Positions 20,801 to 29,813 of a stretch of DNA of 64,000 nt are shown one piece after another. The stretch spans positions 1,798,001 to 1,862,000 of the forward strand of contig NZ_CP170453.1 in NCBI RefSeq assembly GCF_042492175.1. The letters are read 5' to 3'. The first letter of the stretch is position 1. Every line of letters starts with the position of its first letter. Both the position numbers and the translations under genes were made by a program. Under the pieces are notes generated by a model that saw only the letters and a list, made by a program, of their open reading frames with translations, was not told the origin of the DNA and searched no databases. This DNA is from CAJXSN01 sp947492235 (GTDB lineage Bacteria > Pseudomonadota > Alphaproteobacteria > Sphingomonadales > Sphingomonadaceae).

Positions 20801-23800
20801 GCCGCTACCCGTGGCAAGGGCATCCGTCCCGATTGCCGTAGCGCCGAAGACGGTCGCTTGCGCGCCCAGTGCATCGGCATCCGTTCCGTCTCCGCCGATG
20901 GCGATGGACCGGTCGCCCGTGGCATCGGACTCGCTGCCGATGGCAATCGCGTTGCTACCGCTCGCATTCGCGCTGCCCATTCCGTCTGCGTCAAACAGCG
21001 GATCGCTTGCCCCGGCAACAGCAGAGTTTAGCTGCGCCAGATTGACCGCGTCTGTGCCCGCCGTGGCGGTGGCAACATTGACGATCCTCCGCTCGCTGCC
21101 GCTGCTGCCGACAGAGACGGTGTTGCTCTCGCTTGCGACCGAGTTGGAACCCAGAGCGACCGCGTCCGAAGCGGCAGCGACGACGCTGGATGCCGCGCCC
21201 ACAGCCACTGAATTGGCTCCGGCGGCGCTGGCATTGTTGCCATAGGCCGAACTGGAAGCCCCGCCAGCGGAGCTGAACAGACCGGCCGCAGTGCCGGCAA
21301 TACCGGCGGCGCTGCTCGATCCGCCTATCGCTACAGCGCTGTTGGCGCTCGCCGAACTGCCAACGCCCAGAGCGACGGCGAAAGCATCGCTCGCTGCCGC
21401 ATCAGCGCCGATGGCGACAGCGCGAACACCTGTCGCCTGCGCTCCATCGGTATCGGCATCGACGCCGTCACCGCCAATCGAGACAGAGCCGTCAGCCGTT
21501 GCATCGGATAGCTGGCCCACGGCAATGGCACCTGCACCTGCTGCGCCGGAGGCCTGGCCCAAAGCGACCGAGCCGCTGCCGCCCGCGCTGGCATCCGCGC
21601 CGAAGGCCGACGAAGATATGCCCGCGGCGGTGGCGCTGTTGCCAACCGCTGATGCCGCAATGGCGGAGGAATTGGCGAGCACGCCAAAGGCCAGTGCGTT
21701 GTCTGCCGATGCGACTGCGCCAGCGCCAGAAGCGGTGGTGAAATTGCCGATGGCCTGCGATCCACTGCCCAGCGCCGTGCTGAAGGTACCGCTGGCAACG
21801 GCATCTGTGCCCAACGCAACGTTGCCATCGGAGGTCGCTTGGGCGCCGACCGTATCGGCATCGCCGCCGTCCCCGCCGATGGCGATCGAGGCGATGCCCG
21901 TGGCGTCTGCTTCCTCGCCCACGGCGATGGAATCGGCTCCCGTCGCATCCGCGCCGGCTCCGCCGAAATTGCTGGCAAAGTATGGGTCACCGGCAGCTGC
22001 AACAGCGGCGTTGAGCTGGGTCAGGTTGACCGCATCGGTGCCTGCCGTAGCTGTGGCAACATTGGTGATGCGGCGCTCGCTGCCCGATGCGCCGACCGAC
22101 ACGGTGTTGGCGTCGCCGGCGATGGATCCTGCGCCCAGAGCGACCGAATTGGTGGCCGCAGCGGCAATCGCTGCTCCTGCTCCCAGTGCCACTGCGTCTG
22201 CTTCACTCGCGCTCGCATCGGTGCCGATGGCGATGGCATCGGCGCCGCTGGCTTCTGCGCCGACGATATTGGCGTCCGCGCCTTCCGCGCCGATAGCAAT
22301 CGAGCGCACACCCGTCGCCTGAGCGCGATATCCAAGTGCCGACGCGCTGGCTGCGGTAGCGTCGCTTTCGGTGCCGAGGGCCGTGGTTTCGGTCGAGGTC
22401 GAATTGCTTGAAAGGCCCAGCGCGACACTGCCGCCTCCGCTGGCCACGGCAGCGTTGCCGACAGCCAAGTCAGAATCTCCCGATGCCGCCGCGAAGAAGC
22501 CAAGCGCGGTCGAAGTCGCGCCAGTGGACTGCGCATTGAAGCCCACACTGGTCGCGCCGGCCTGTGTGGCATCCGAGTCCCCGCCAATGGAGGTCGCGAA
22601 AATGGCCGTTGCGTTGGCATTGCTGCCAAGAGCCGCGCTGGCCGAACCAGAGGCAGAGGAGCCACCCCCGATACTCACCGCTCCATTGCCCCCGGCATTG
22701 GCAACATTACCCACCGCAACCGTGCCGAAGGCTCCACCGACGGCCATGGTGCCGATCGCAACCGAATTGGATTGCTGAGCCTGAGCTACACTGCCGATCG
22801 CGACACCTGATTCGCCGGTTGCCGATGATCCAGCCCCGCCCGCAAAGGAAAACGCGCCCAATGCCGAAGTGCTGGCCCCGACCGCCGTTGCCCCGGTCCC
22901 GGTTGCGGAAGACGACGAACCGATGACGGTGGCCGTGTCGCCGGCCGAGGAAGCATCGCCCACAACGGTTGCCCGGTTCGCCGTGGCGCTGCTGCCCGCG
23001 CCGATGGAGACTGTTGCGGTAGAGCCTGCATTGGCGGCACGCCCGATGGCGATGCCGTCATTGAAACCGGCGCTGCTGCCTGTGCCCACCGCAACGCCGC
23101 TGGTTCCCGCTGCTTGCGAATCTGACCCGATGGCGAGCGCGTTGACGCCAGTGGCCGAAGCCCCCAAACCATTTCCATCACCGCCGTCACCGCCGATAGC
23201 GACGGATCCCGCACCGGAGGCCGTAGTCTGCGTGCCAACCGCGAGGGCGTTGTCAGCACTGGCGAGAGAGGCATAGCCAACCGCTACGGATTCGTTCTGA
23301 GTCGCGGACGATTGATTCCCCAGCGCCGTTGTCGAAGTGGCGATGGCGCGGCTGTCTTCACCGAAAGCGGCGCCACGTAAGCCGGTAGCCTGCGAACCCT
23401 CTCCGAAGGCACTGGATTGGTTGCCCGACGCGATGGCGTCCTCTCCCACAGCCGTTGCCTCGCCGCCCGTTGCTGTGGCGTTGATACCGATGGCCGTGTC
23501 TGTCGCATTGGTGGTCGAAGACCCGGTGCCGCATTCCAGGCCTGTGCTTTCTTCGCAGGTTGCTGTCGCACCCTGCGGCTCGTCAACCGGCGCGAATTCT
23601 TCTTGCCTTGCCGTAATATCTGCAGTGCCTGCAATCAGCGTAGTGGCGCCCACATCGCCCAACGTATCGGTAACGAGTGTGCTGCCGTCCTCGGCGCAGT
23701 CCTGCTCGCTATCCGGTGCGGTAGTGGTGAGGACCGCGTCTTGATCGGCGGTGCACTCGGCAGCTTGCGGATTAGCCTGCGCCGGTGCGGAAACCATGCT

Positions 23801-23848
23801 AAGAGCGAGTGCGGCGGAGGCAACGCCGCCCAGATAACGAGTACGCAT
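17813..23848 (-). CDS. Trimeric autotransporter adhesin TAA5, 2011 aa, largest of the array
   Basis: The start is the ATG of MRTRYLGGVASAALAL at 23848, after AGGGGA; upstream in-frame codons fall in the leader. The order is: signal peptide; cap CEESTGLECG; YadA heads separated by three internal necks of the form GSERRITNVATATAGTDAVN; the ANFARSLAIGFG...LTIDQNGRLATV linker (bases 19470-19650); a second cap and head; then connector, stalk and anchor ending FAVGF. Seven or so acidic loops (for example GGDGVDADTDGAQA) interrupt the heads. Internal necks are known from BadA, Hia and similar adhesins, where they join heads to coiled-coil stalks; here very little stalk follows each neck. The anchor is the most diverged of the family. 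The fibre should be trimeric and, by length, the longest in the array. Confidence 0.95.
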   Translation of the reverse strand: MRTRYLGGVASAALALSMVSAPAQANPQAAECTADQDAVLTTTAPDSEQDCAEDGSTLVTDTLGDVGATTLIAGTADITARQEEFAPVDEPQGATATCEESTGLECGTGSSTTNATDTAIGINATATGGEATAVGEDAIASGNQSSAFGEGSQATGLRGAAFGEDSRAIATSTTALGNQSSATQNESVAVGYASLASADNALAVGTQTTASGAGSVAIGGDGGDGNGLGASATGVNALAIGSDSQAAGTSGVAVGTGSSAGFNDGIAIGRAANAGSTATVSIGAGSSATANRATVVGDASSAGDTATVIGSSSSATGTGATAVGASTSALGAFSFAGGAGSSATGESGVAIGSVAQAQQSNSVAIGTMAVGGAFGTVAVGNVANAGGNGAVSIGGGSSASGSASAALGSNANATAIFATSIGGDSDATQAGATSVGFNAQSTGATSTALGFFAAASGDSDLAVGNAAVASGGGSVALGLSSNSTSTETTALGTESDATAASASALGYRAQATGVRSIAIGAEGADANIVGAEASGADAIAIGTDASASEADAVALGAGAAIAAAATNSVALGAGSIAGDANTVSVGASGSERRITNVATATAGTDAVNLTQLNAAVAAAGDPYFASNFGGAGADATGADSIAVGEEADATGIASIAIGGDGGDADTVGAQATSDGNVALGTDAVASGTFSTALGSGSQAIGNFTTASGAGAVASADNALAFGVLANSSAIAASAVGNSATAAGISSSAFGADASAGGSGSVALGQASGAAGAGAIAVGQLSDATADGSVSIGGDGVDADTDGAQATGVRAVAIGADAAASDAFAVALGVGSSASANSAVAIGGSSSAAGIAGTAAGLFSSAGGASSSAYGNNASAAGANSVAVGAASSVVAAASDAVALGSNSVASESNTVSVGSSGSERRIVNVATATAGTDAVNLAQLNSAVAGASDPLFDADGMGSANASGSNAIAIGSESDATGDRSIAIGGDGTDADALGAQATVFGATAIGTDALATGSGATALGELAVAATQGSLALGQRASAQGFNSIAIGALSSAQQNFSVAIGTNAETTQANATALGWAAGARGTGATALGYASGASGTNGVAVGFNADVSSIALGGVAIGANAQSGNVGSIAIGENATAPSINSLALGQNANAGVNETIAIGGDGDDGDTLGAQATSPDALALGIDAVASDDGATALGEGAMATATNAVALGKGSLADVASTVSVGAVGSERRITNVAAGTGGTDAVNVTQLNSAIAGVTPGSIYLSVNSGGAAASSVGLNATAVGPVTQAGGSQATAVGFRAEANADNAAAFGRAAIASGLSSTAVGSSANAAGTGASAFGLVADASGNRATAVGRLASAAGADSTAVGQRASAAGVRATAIGNLAVASQTSSSAIGDGAQANFARSLAIGFGTVSTGADNVSIGNTSATYNLAGLAAPSAGTFVLTIDQNGRLATVDSASLSGTGNFSSSAQFANAPQGAGAACEQSSGLECGGGSTTGDSLATALGINAAASGINGATAVGRNAQATGDAATALGENSLAAGPESVAIGEDSDAAGQGATALGSGANANGVGALALGGDILSGGSIDAAAATGSYAMAIGSTSVASGNDTLAVGRNSLADATGAISIGANSSATGSFSIAIGSGNSTPPAASGTGAIAIGNNASSTGERSMALGSSTNADGTDSLALGRNASATANFSTAIGLNAGALGVSSFAAGQSSLVTADGVEATAVGFGSEASASGASAFGRTATASGTNATALGNGATAAGGGSAAVGTGALASSNRSTAVGRGSRALNADTTALGHQANASAPRSTAIGNGATAAFTNSTAIGHQAATTRSNQVVLGGANSSVVVADIDASTAQQVGPVDVVTVDATGTLGRQAAASMSQLNSVSASIDHIAAVSDAQFNALTGRVGSLEAGISNLNFRLDDLDQRMSGGIAAAAALGSAIAMPDKTFTIGGNIATYNGQQGYAASITGRLTDNFAIGAGVAGNSGDGEVVAQAGFAVGF

Positions 23849-23858
23849 ACAGATATCC

Positions 23859-23905
23859 CCTGTGTCCAAACAGTTGGTTGTCGTTTGACAATGTTGTGGG
23901 ACAGG
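23859..23905 (-). promoter_or_regulatory. Leader hairpin enclosing the TAA5 Shine-Dalgarno
   Basis: CCTGT (23859-23863) pairs with ACAGG (23901-23905). After a 2-base bulge, CC (23866-23867) pairs with GG (23899-23900). The 3' arm contains the ribosome-binding AGGGGA. TTGTC/GACAA at 23878-23891 is a nested hairpin with a 4-base loop. Confidence 0.5.
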
Positions 23906-23954
23906 CCTGTATGCGACCCGATTTTCTTCGGTATTTACCCGCCCCCTGGGGCAC

Positions 23955-23983
23955 GATTTGCTCTCGCTAAACAGCCATGTCAA
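23955..23983 (-). promoter_or_regulatory. Candidate promoter of TAA5
   Basis: The minus strand reads TTGACA, 17 bases, CAAATC, about 130 bases before the start codon. The -35 box is a perfect match to the consensus. Confidence 0.4.
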
Positions 23984-24243
23984 TCAACCGGCAGCAAAAA
24001 AGTTGTCTCAAATCCAAGGGCTTGCCAATCTCGCCAGTTTGCGACGATTTGGCGTTGAGCTGATTACCACTGCAAAAAATTTCAGTGGCAAGAGATGGTT
24101 GCAATCATAGATTGTTCGCAAATCGAAGCGGCTTTGCTTTCCGAACTGAATCTGGTAAATCTCATACTGCAAAACTGGAACGAGGTCGGTTTCTTATAAG
24201 AAGCCTCACAGTATTGCGGGTCGCCCTGCGGAAGGGAGAACCG
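23984..24243. other. Intergenic stretch without a recognised gene
   Basis: This is the region between the TAA5 promoter and the small Cys-rich gene. It is AT-rich compared with the genes around it and should hold the promoter of the Cys-rich gene. I see no RNA gene, repeat or insertion sequence in it. Confidence 0.5.
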
Positions 24244-24402
24244 ATGATGACCGAAGAGAATACTCCAAACGACGATGTGACAATTAACTACGGCAGCGGC
24301 GCTTGCACAAAGTCCGGGTGCAGCTGCACCGCCTATGTGGCACCCGGAACTTCGCGCGGCGGCTGCAAGACATGCACCCATCGGCAGAGCTGGCACAAAT
24401 AA
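24244..24402 (+). CDS. Small Cys-rich hypothetical protein, 52 aa
   Basis: The ATG at 24244 (a second Met codon follows at once) lies behind GGAAGGGAGA, a good ribosome-binding site; the frame is open upstream but the sequence there is AT-rich and noncoding in character. The peptide has an acidic N-terminus and then five Cys in the pattern C-x4-C-x-C-x14-C-x2-C followed by x-H, ending with a basic tail and another His. This looks like a small metal-binding peptide, possibly Zn or Cu, but I do not recognise a named family. It lies alone on the plus strand between two divergent or unrelated adhesin genes. The Cys spacing supports a real gene; function is unknown. Confidence 0.6.
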   Translation: MMTEENTPNDDVTINYGSGACTKSGCSCTAYVAPGTSRGGCKTCTHRQSWHK

Positions 24403-24505
24403 TTCCACCTATGGATGCTCGGTGAAAGCCGAAAGCAAGGACGCGGAGTTGGTCAGAAGCACTTCCGACTAACTCCGCCAAATCCATTTCGTGGACCTTG
24501 CTGCG

Positions 24506-24532
24506 GGGTGCCGGTGATAGATACCGGCACCC
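24506..24532 (-). terminator. Hairpin downstream of TAA6
   Basis: GGGTGCCGGT (24506-24515) and ACCGGCACCC (24523-24532) form a 10-bp perfect stem with a 7-base loop, 26 bases after the TAA6 stop. There is no T-run on either strand. It could serve both TAA6 and the Cys-rich gene. Confidence 0.5.
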
Positions 24533-24557
24533 GCGCCCTACGCTCTATGCCCAGCGC

Positions 24558-27500
24558 CTAGAACCCGAAGGTTGCAGACACCGTGCCGCCCACGCGGCCA
24601 TCACCCGTGCTGCCGCTGACGCCTGCGGAGACGTAGGTCTTCTCGGCCACCTTGCCGGTCAGCGATCCGGCAAAGGCGTGCTCTCCGCCATAGGTTGCAG
24701 CCGCTACCGTCATCGAGATGCCGGAGTCGGGTACGATCTTGCCCTGACCCATCGCCATCGCCGCCGCGATCCCGCCGCTGGTGCTCTGGTCCAGCTCGTC
24801 GAGCCGGAAATTGACGTTGGCAAGGCCAGCCTCCAGCCCGCCGACGCGCCCGGTTAGCGCACTGAACTGCGCATCGGTGACAGCGGAGATGTGGTCGATC
24901 GATGCGGTGACAGAGTTGAGCTGGCTCACGCTCGCCGCAGCCTGCCGTCCCAAGGTGCCGGTGGCGTCAATGGTGACGACATCGACCGGGCCGACCTGCT
25001 GCGCCGTGCTCGCATCGATATCCGCCACCACGACGGAGGAGTTGGCTCCGCCGAGGACCACCTGATTGGACCGGGTAGTCGCCGCCTGATGGCCGATCGC
25101 AGTCGAATTGGCGAAGGCCGCCGTCGCGCCGTTGCCGATGGCGGTGCTTCGGGGGCCAGAGGCCACGGCTTGCTGGCCCACCGCCGTTGCATCCGCGTTG
25201 GTGGCGCGGGCGGCCCTTCCGACAGCGGTCGACCGGTTGGCACTGGCCCGCGCAGCGTTACCGAACGCACTGGCGCCGCCGCCCGATGCCGACGCACCAT
25301 TGCCGACAGCTGCAGAGTTCAGCCCCGACGCTGTTGCAGCGCGGCCAAAGGCCGATGCACCATCCGCTGAGGCAACGCTGCGGAAGCCGACGGCCGATGC
25401 ATCTGCGCCGGTCGCCGAGGTTCTGGCACCTACTGCCAGTGCATTGGACTGGGTGGATTCCGCATCCGAACCAAACGCAATCGCTGCTGTTCCGGAGGCA
25501 ATCGCGCCGGTCATATCGCCATCACCATCAGCCCCGATGGCCATGGCATTGGCCTGCGTAGCCTGCGAATAGGCCCCGATGGCCAGCGTATCCTGTGCGG
25601 ATGCGGTTGCCCCGAGACCCGGCGTGTCCAGCCGTTCAAGACCACCAATGGCGATGGAGCGAACGCCTGTTGCTGCGACCCGGCTCCCCAGAGCGGTGGC
25701 TCCGTCGGCGGTGGCGCCAGACGCGTCTCCGACCACTGTTGAAAAGGCCCCCGTGGCCGCTGACCCTTCGCCGATGGCAATCGAGTCCTCGCCCGCGGCA
25801 GTGGTAGAGCGACCGATCGCCAAGGCGTCTCTGCCTGTGGCCATCGAACCTTGACCGAGCACGATTGCGCTTGAACCGGAGGCGTCTGCCCCTGCACCTA
25901 TCGCGATGGATTGAAAGCCTGCCGTTGCCTTTGCACCGGCACCAAGCGCGATGGAACCGATCACAGTCGCCTCGCTATTGGTACCGATGGCGGTCGCGTC
26001 GGTCGCGGTTCCAGTGGTGGATCCGGCACCGCATTCCAGCGTTCCCGAGCCCGCCCCGGTGACACACGCGGCACCCGCACCCAGCGGTGCACTGGCCAGC
26101 TGCGATGCATCCAGCGAACCGACGCCAGAGAGGCTTGCGCTGTCGACAGTGGCCAGTCGGCCGTTCTGGTCGATGGTCAGCACAAAAGTGCCCGTCGAAG
26201 GCGCGGCCAGGCCCGCCAGATTATACGTCGCATTGGTGTTGCCGATGGAGACATTGTCTGCCCCCGTGCTGGCTGCGCCAAAGCCGATGGCCAGACTGCG
26301 GGCGAAGTTTGCATTGGCCCCGTCCCCCACGGCGGTCGTGCTGGTTTGCGAGGCGACGGCAAGGTTGCCGATGGCGGTCGACCGGATGCCGCTCGCGTCC
26401 GTACGGTGGCCGAGAGCGGTCGAATCGGCGCCTCCCGCGCTAGCCAGGCGGCCTGCGGCGGTGGAGCGATTGCCGATAGCCTTCGATGATTGGCCAAAGG
26501 CGCTTGCCCCGATGCCGCTGGCATTCGCGCTGCTGCCCACAGCGGTTGCATTGTCCGCCCCGGCATCGGCGGCACGGCCAAAGGCCGACGAGCGAAGCGC
26601 GCCCGCACTGGCGCGGAAGCCGACAGCTGTGGACTCGTCACCGGTGGCATCGGTGACCGGGCCGAGCGAGGTGGAATCAACCCCCACCGCCGCAGCCGCG
26701 GTCGCCGCGCTGTTGACCGCCAGATAGACCGACCCGCCGCCCGACAACCCGCCAATCGCTGCATTGAGCTGATCGAGATTGACCGCATCGGTGCCGGCAG
26801 TCGCCTGCGCGACATTCACGAGGCGGCGTTCGTTTCCGGCACTGCCGAAGGAGACGGTGTTCGCAATGTTGGCTACGGATTCCGTCCCGATCGCGACAGA
26901 GTTGGTTGCCGTGGCCAATGAATCCGCTCCAAGAGCAATAGCGTCGGTAGCGGTTGCAGAGGCTCCAATGGCTGACCCATCCGGACCGTCTCCGCCGATC
27001 GCAACCGAACGCACGCCATTGGCTCTCGCATTGGCGCCCAAGGCGGTGGAGTAGGCTTGCGAAGCGCCTGCCTCGAAGCCAACGGCAGTTGCGAAATCCC
27101 CTGCACCGCCTGCTGAAGAGAAATACCCAATGCTGACTGCGCCTTGGCCGAAGGCGCGCGCTAGCGGTCCGATCCCCACGGAAATACTGCCTGGACTGGT
27201 AGAGGATTGTCCGATGGCGACGCTGCTAGGTCCTGCTGCATTGGCAGATTCACCAAGTGCTATGCCATTGGATCCCGATGCGGTCGGCAATGCACCGGAC
27301 GAATTGACCAGCAGATAGGGATTGCCTGCCCCGGCAACCGCCGCGTTAAGCTGGCCGAGATTGACCGCATCAGTGGTATCCACCGCATCCGCAACATTGA
27401 CAAGGCGCCGCTCATTGCCGGAACTGCCGAAGGAGACGGTGTTCGATTCCGAGGCGACCGAGGACGCACCCAGTGCAACCGCATCGGTGATATTTGAGTT

Positions 27501-29591
27501 TACGCGCGCAGACACTCCGATTGCAATCGAACTCGAGGCCCCCGGACCTACGCTAGTATTCATGCCGAGGCCAATACCAGCGCTAGCGCGCACGACCGAA
27601 AAACTCCCGAGCGCAAGCGCCCCATTCCCTCGGGCCTGAGTCCTGTCTCCAAGCGCAATCGCTTGAAAGTTCTCGGCAAACGAATACAATCCGATGGCAA
27701 TTGCTTCTTCGCCGATCGAAATTGCTCCAACGCCTAGCGAGACAGCCCATGCTTTGGTCGCCGTCGCATCAGCGCCGATGGCGATGGCGCGCGAGCCGGT
27801 CGCCTGTGCGCCCCCGGTATTGGTGTCGAAATCGTCCGCACCAATGGCGATTGCACCCAGCTGGGTGGCGTTGGCATCATTGCCGATTGCGACTGAGAGC
27901 GAACCAGTCGAGTTAGCAGTCCCGGCACCTTCAGCCGAAAAGAGGGGGTCGCTGGCTCCTCCGACCGCCGCGTTGAGCTGGTCGAGATTGACTGCATCGG
28001 TCCCCGAGGTAGCCTGCGCAACATTAACGATTCGTCGCTCGCTGCCCGACGAACCGACCGAGATGGTGTTCGATTCCGAGGCCACCGAGGCTGCACCCAG
28101 CGCAACGGCGTCGGTGACACTTGCGTTCACCACCGCCTGCGAGCCGATGGCTGCCGAGCGGGTCGCGCCCGAATTGATGACGGTGGACGAGCCGAGCGCC
28201 AGTCCGCGCACCGCCTGGTTGGACGCGGCAAAGCCGAGGCTCGAGCCGTAGTCACCCGAAGCGGTCGCATTGCCGCCCAGAGCCACCGCGCCTCCCGACG
28301 TTGCAGAAGCGGCAATGCCTACGGCGACGGTATCGAATGTCTGGGTGAGGGCACCGCGGCCGATCGCAACGCTGTTGTTGCCGGCGGCGCCTGCATCGGT
28401 GCCGATGGCAATGGCGCGGAAACCTCCGGCCTGCGCTCCGAGCGTGTCGACGTCGCCGTCATCGGCGCCAATTGCGATACTGCCGATATTGTTCGCTGTT
28501 GCCTCTTCGCCGATGGCGATGGCGTCATCGCTGGAAGCGTTCGCCGCGCCGCCGGTGCTGTTCACATCGACATAGGGATCGCTCGCTCCGCTGACCGCTG
28601 CATTGAGCTGTGCGACATTGACCGCATCGGTATTGGCCGTGCCGGTCGCGACATTGACGATCCGGCGCTCGCTGCCCGATGAACCGACGGAGATAGTGTC
28701 CGACTCGCCAGCCACAGACGAGGAGCCGAGTGCCACGGCGTTGAAGGCGTTGTCACTGACGGTCGCTCCCGCCCCCAGTGCGACGGAATTGGTTGCGCCG
28801 ATGCCGACCGAGGAAACCTCGCCGATGGCCACAGCGCCGGGGGATGTGACCGAAGCCCTGAAACCCTGTGAGATGGCGCGTGTTTCCGTGCTGCTCGCCT
28901 CGCGGCCAACGGCAATGCTTTCCTGTCCCGAAGCCAGCGAATCCGTGCCAATCGCAATCGCGTCGCTGCCAGTGGCATTGGCACCCAGATCACTTGCATC
29001 GGTGGCATCCACACCGATGGCGATGGCTCGAAGACCGGTGGATTCAGCGCGCGTACCCAGTGCTACGCCGCCCAGAGCAGTGGCCCGGGCGTAAGCACCC
29101 ACAGCGGTTCCCTCGGAAGAAAGGGTGACCGATCCTGCTCCCAGGGAAGTAGAATTGTCACCGAATGCCGATGCCGTGTTGCCCAGAGCCGTTGCACTTG
29201 GCCCCGTGGCCGCGGAATTCACGCCGATTGCGGTAGCGCCATTTGCTCCGCCCGTGGCCGATGCGGTGCCGCATTCCAGCGAGTCCGAGCCGGTTCCCGC
29301 GACACAGGCGGCGCCGGTGCCCTGTGGCTGTTCTTCGCGGCCGGTCAGATCCGGCGCGGTGATTGTGTCGATGGACAAGGGCAGGGCGGCGTCATTTGCG
29401 CCGGTTTGCGCGCCAGTATCTTCCGGGCCCTCTTCCTCGCAGTCACTCTGCGCCAGCGGATCGAGGCTCGCAGTCTCGTCCGCCGCTGCTGTATCGGCGT
29501 CCAGTGTGCATTCGGCAGCGCTCGCCGGTGCCGATGCCAATGCCATGACGATGGCGGTTCCCGCCGCGCCCGCAAGATAGAAATTCCGCAT
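24558..29591 (-). CDS. Trimeric autotransporter adhesin TAA6, 1677 aa
   Basis: The start is the ATG of MRNFYLAGAAGTAIVMALAS at 29591, preceded by AAGGGGA; the frame is open further upstream but enters the leader. The order is: signal peptide; an acidic pre-region with Cys; cap CVAGTGSDSLECG; heads separated by four internal necks (GSERRIVNVATGTANTDAVN and variants, about bases 26800, 27400, 28020 and 28650); the linker (26140-26340); a second cap and head; and the VVVADIDASTAQQ connector. The anchor ends GTVSATFGF. Necks are followed by a short segment of the form DPYVDVNS, then a new head. It is surface exposed and trimeric by homology. Acidic loops here are often IGADDGD-like rather than IGGDGGD. 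Confidence 0.95.
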   Translation of the reverse strand: MRNFYLAGAAGTAIVMALASAPASAAECTLDADTAAADETASLDPLAQSDCEEEGPEDTGAQTGANDAALPLSIDTITAPDLTGREEQPQGTGAACVAGTGSDSLECGTASATGGANGATAIGVNSAATGPSATALGNTASAFGDNSTSLGAGSVTLSSEGTAVGAYARATALGGVALGTRAESTGLRAIAIGVDATDASDLGANATGSDAIAIGTDSLASGQESIAVGREASSTETRAISQGFRASVTSPGAVAIGEVSSVGIGATNSVALGAGATVSDNAFNAVALGSSSVAGESDTISVGSSGSERRIVNVATGTANTDAVNVAQLNAAVSGASDPYVDVNSTGGAANASSDDAIAIGEEATANNIGSIAIGADDGDVDTLGAQAGGFRAIAIGTDAGAAGNNSVAIGRGALTQTFDTVAVGIAASATSGGAVALGGNATASGDYGSSLGFAASNQAVRGLALGSSTVINSGATRSAAIGSQAVVNASVTDAVALGAASVASESNTISVGSSGSERRIVNVAQATSGTDAVNLDQLNAAVGGASDPLFSAEGAGTANSTGSLSVAIGNDANATQLGAIAIGADDFDTNTGGAQATGSRAIAIGADATATKAWAVSLGVGAISIGEEAIAIGLYSFAENFQAIALGDRTQARGNGALALGSFSVVRASAGIGLGMNTSVGPGASSSIAIGVSARVNSNITDAVALGASSVASESNTVSFGSSGNERRLVNVADAVDTTDAVNLGQLNAAVAGAGNPYLLVNSSGALPTASGSNGIALGESANAAGPSSVAIGQSSTSPGSISVGIGPLARAFGQGAVSIGYFSSAGGAGDFATAVGFEAGASQAYSTALGANARANGVRSVAIGGDGPDGSAIGASATATDAIALGADSLATATNSVAIGTESVANIANTVSFGSAGNERRLVNVAQATAGTDAVNLDQLNAAIGGLSGGGSVYLAVNSAATAAAAVGVDSTSLGPVTDATGDESTAVGFRASAGALRSSAFGRAADAGADNATAVGSSANASGIGASAFGQSSKAIGNRSTAAGRLASAGGADSTALGHRTDASGIRSTAIGNLAVASQTSTTAVGDGANANFARSLAIGFGAASTGADNVSIGNTNATYNLAGLAAPSTGTFVLTIDQNGRLATVDSASLSGVGSLDASQLASAPLGAGAACVTGAGSGTLECGAGSTTGTATDATAIGTNSEATVIGSIALGAGAKATAGFQSIAIGAGADASGSSAIVLGQGSMATGRDALAIGRSTTAAGEDSIAIGEGSAATGAFSTVVGDASGATADGATALGSRVAATGVRSIAIGGLERLDTPGLGATASAQDTLAIGAYSQATQANAMAIGADGDGDMTGAIASGTAAIAFGSDAESTQSNALAVGARTSATGADASAVGFRSVASADGASAFGRAATASGLNSAAVGNGASASGGGASAFGNAARASANRSTAVGRAARATNADATAVGQQAVASGPRSTAIGNGATAAFANSTAIGHQAATTRSNQVVLGGANSSVVVADIDASTAQQVGPVDVVTIDATGTLGRQAAASVSQLNSVTASIDHISAVTDAQFSALTGRVGGLEAGLANVNFRLDELDQSTSGGIAAAMAMGQGKIVPDSGISMTVAAATYGGEHAFAGSLTGKVAEKTYVSAGVSGSTGDGRVGGTVSATFGF

Positions 29592-29598
29592 GATATGT

Positions 29599-29624
29599 CC
29601 CCTTTTCAGTTGCGATCGAAGGGG
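29599..29624 (-). promoter_or_regulatory. Leader hairpin enclosing the TAA6 Shine-Dalgarno
   Basis: CCCCTT (29599-29604) pairs perfectly with AAGGGG (29619-29624), with a 14-base loop. The 3' arm of the transcript is the ribosome-binding AAGGGGA. No TTGACA-type promoter like that of the other adhesin genes was found upstream. Confidence 0.5.
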
Positions 29625-29813
29625 CGGGAAGTGTGCTTTCCCGATTGTCCGCCCCCACAGAAGTCCGATGACTCCACGCCATGGTCGCAGGCGCAAGGGA
29701 AAAGGTTCATTCTGCTCTGTCGCAGCACACAATGCGGGCGCAGCCAGGCACTTGGCATTGGCGGGGATGTCTGCGAGTGACGGTGGTCAGGGTCGGGAAT
29801 TTGAGGGGCTGCT

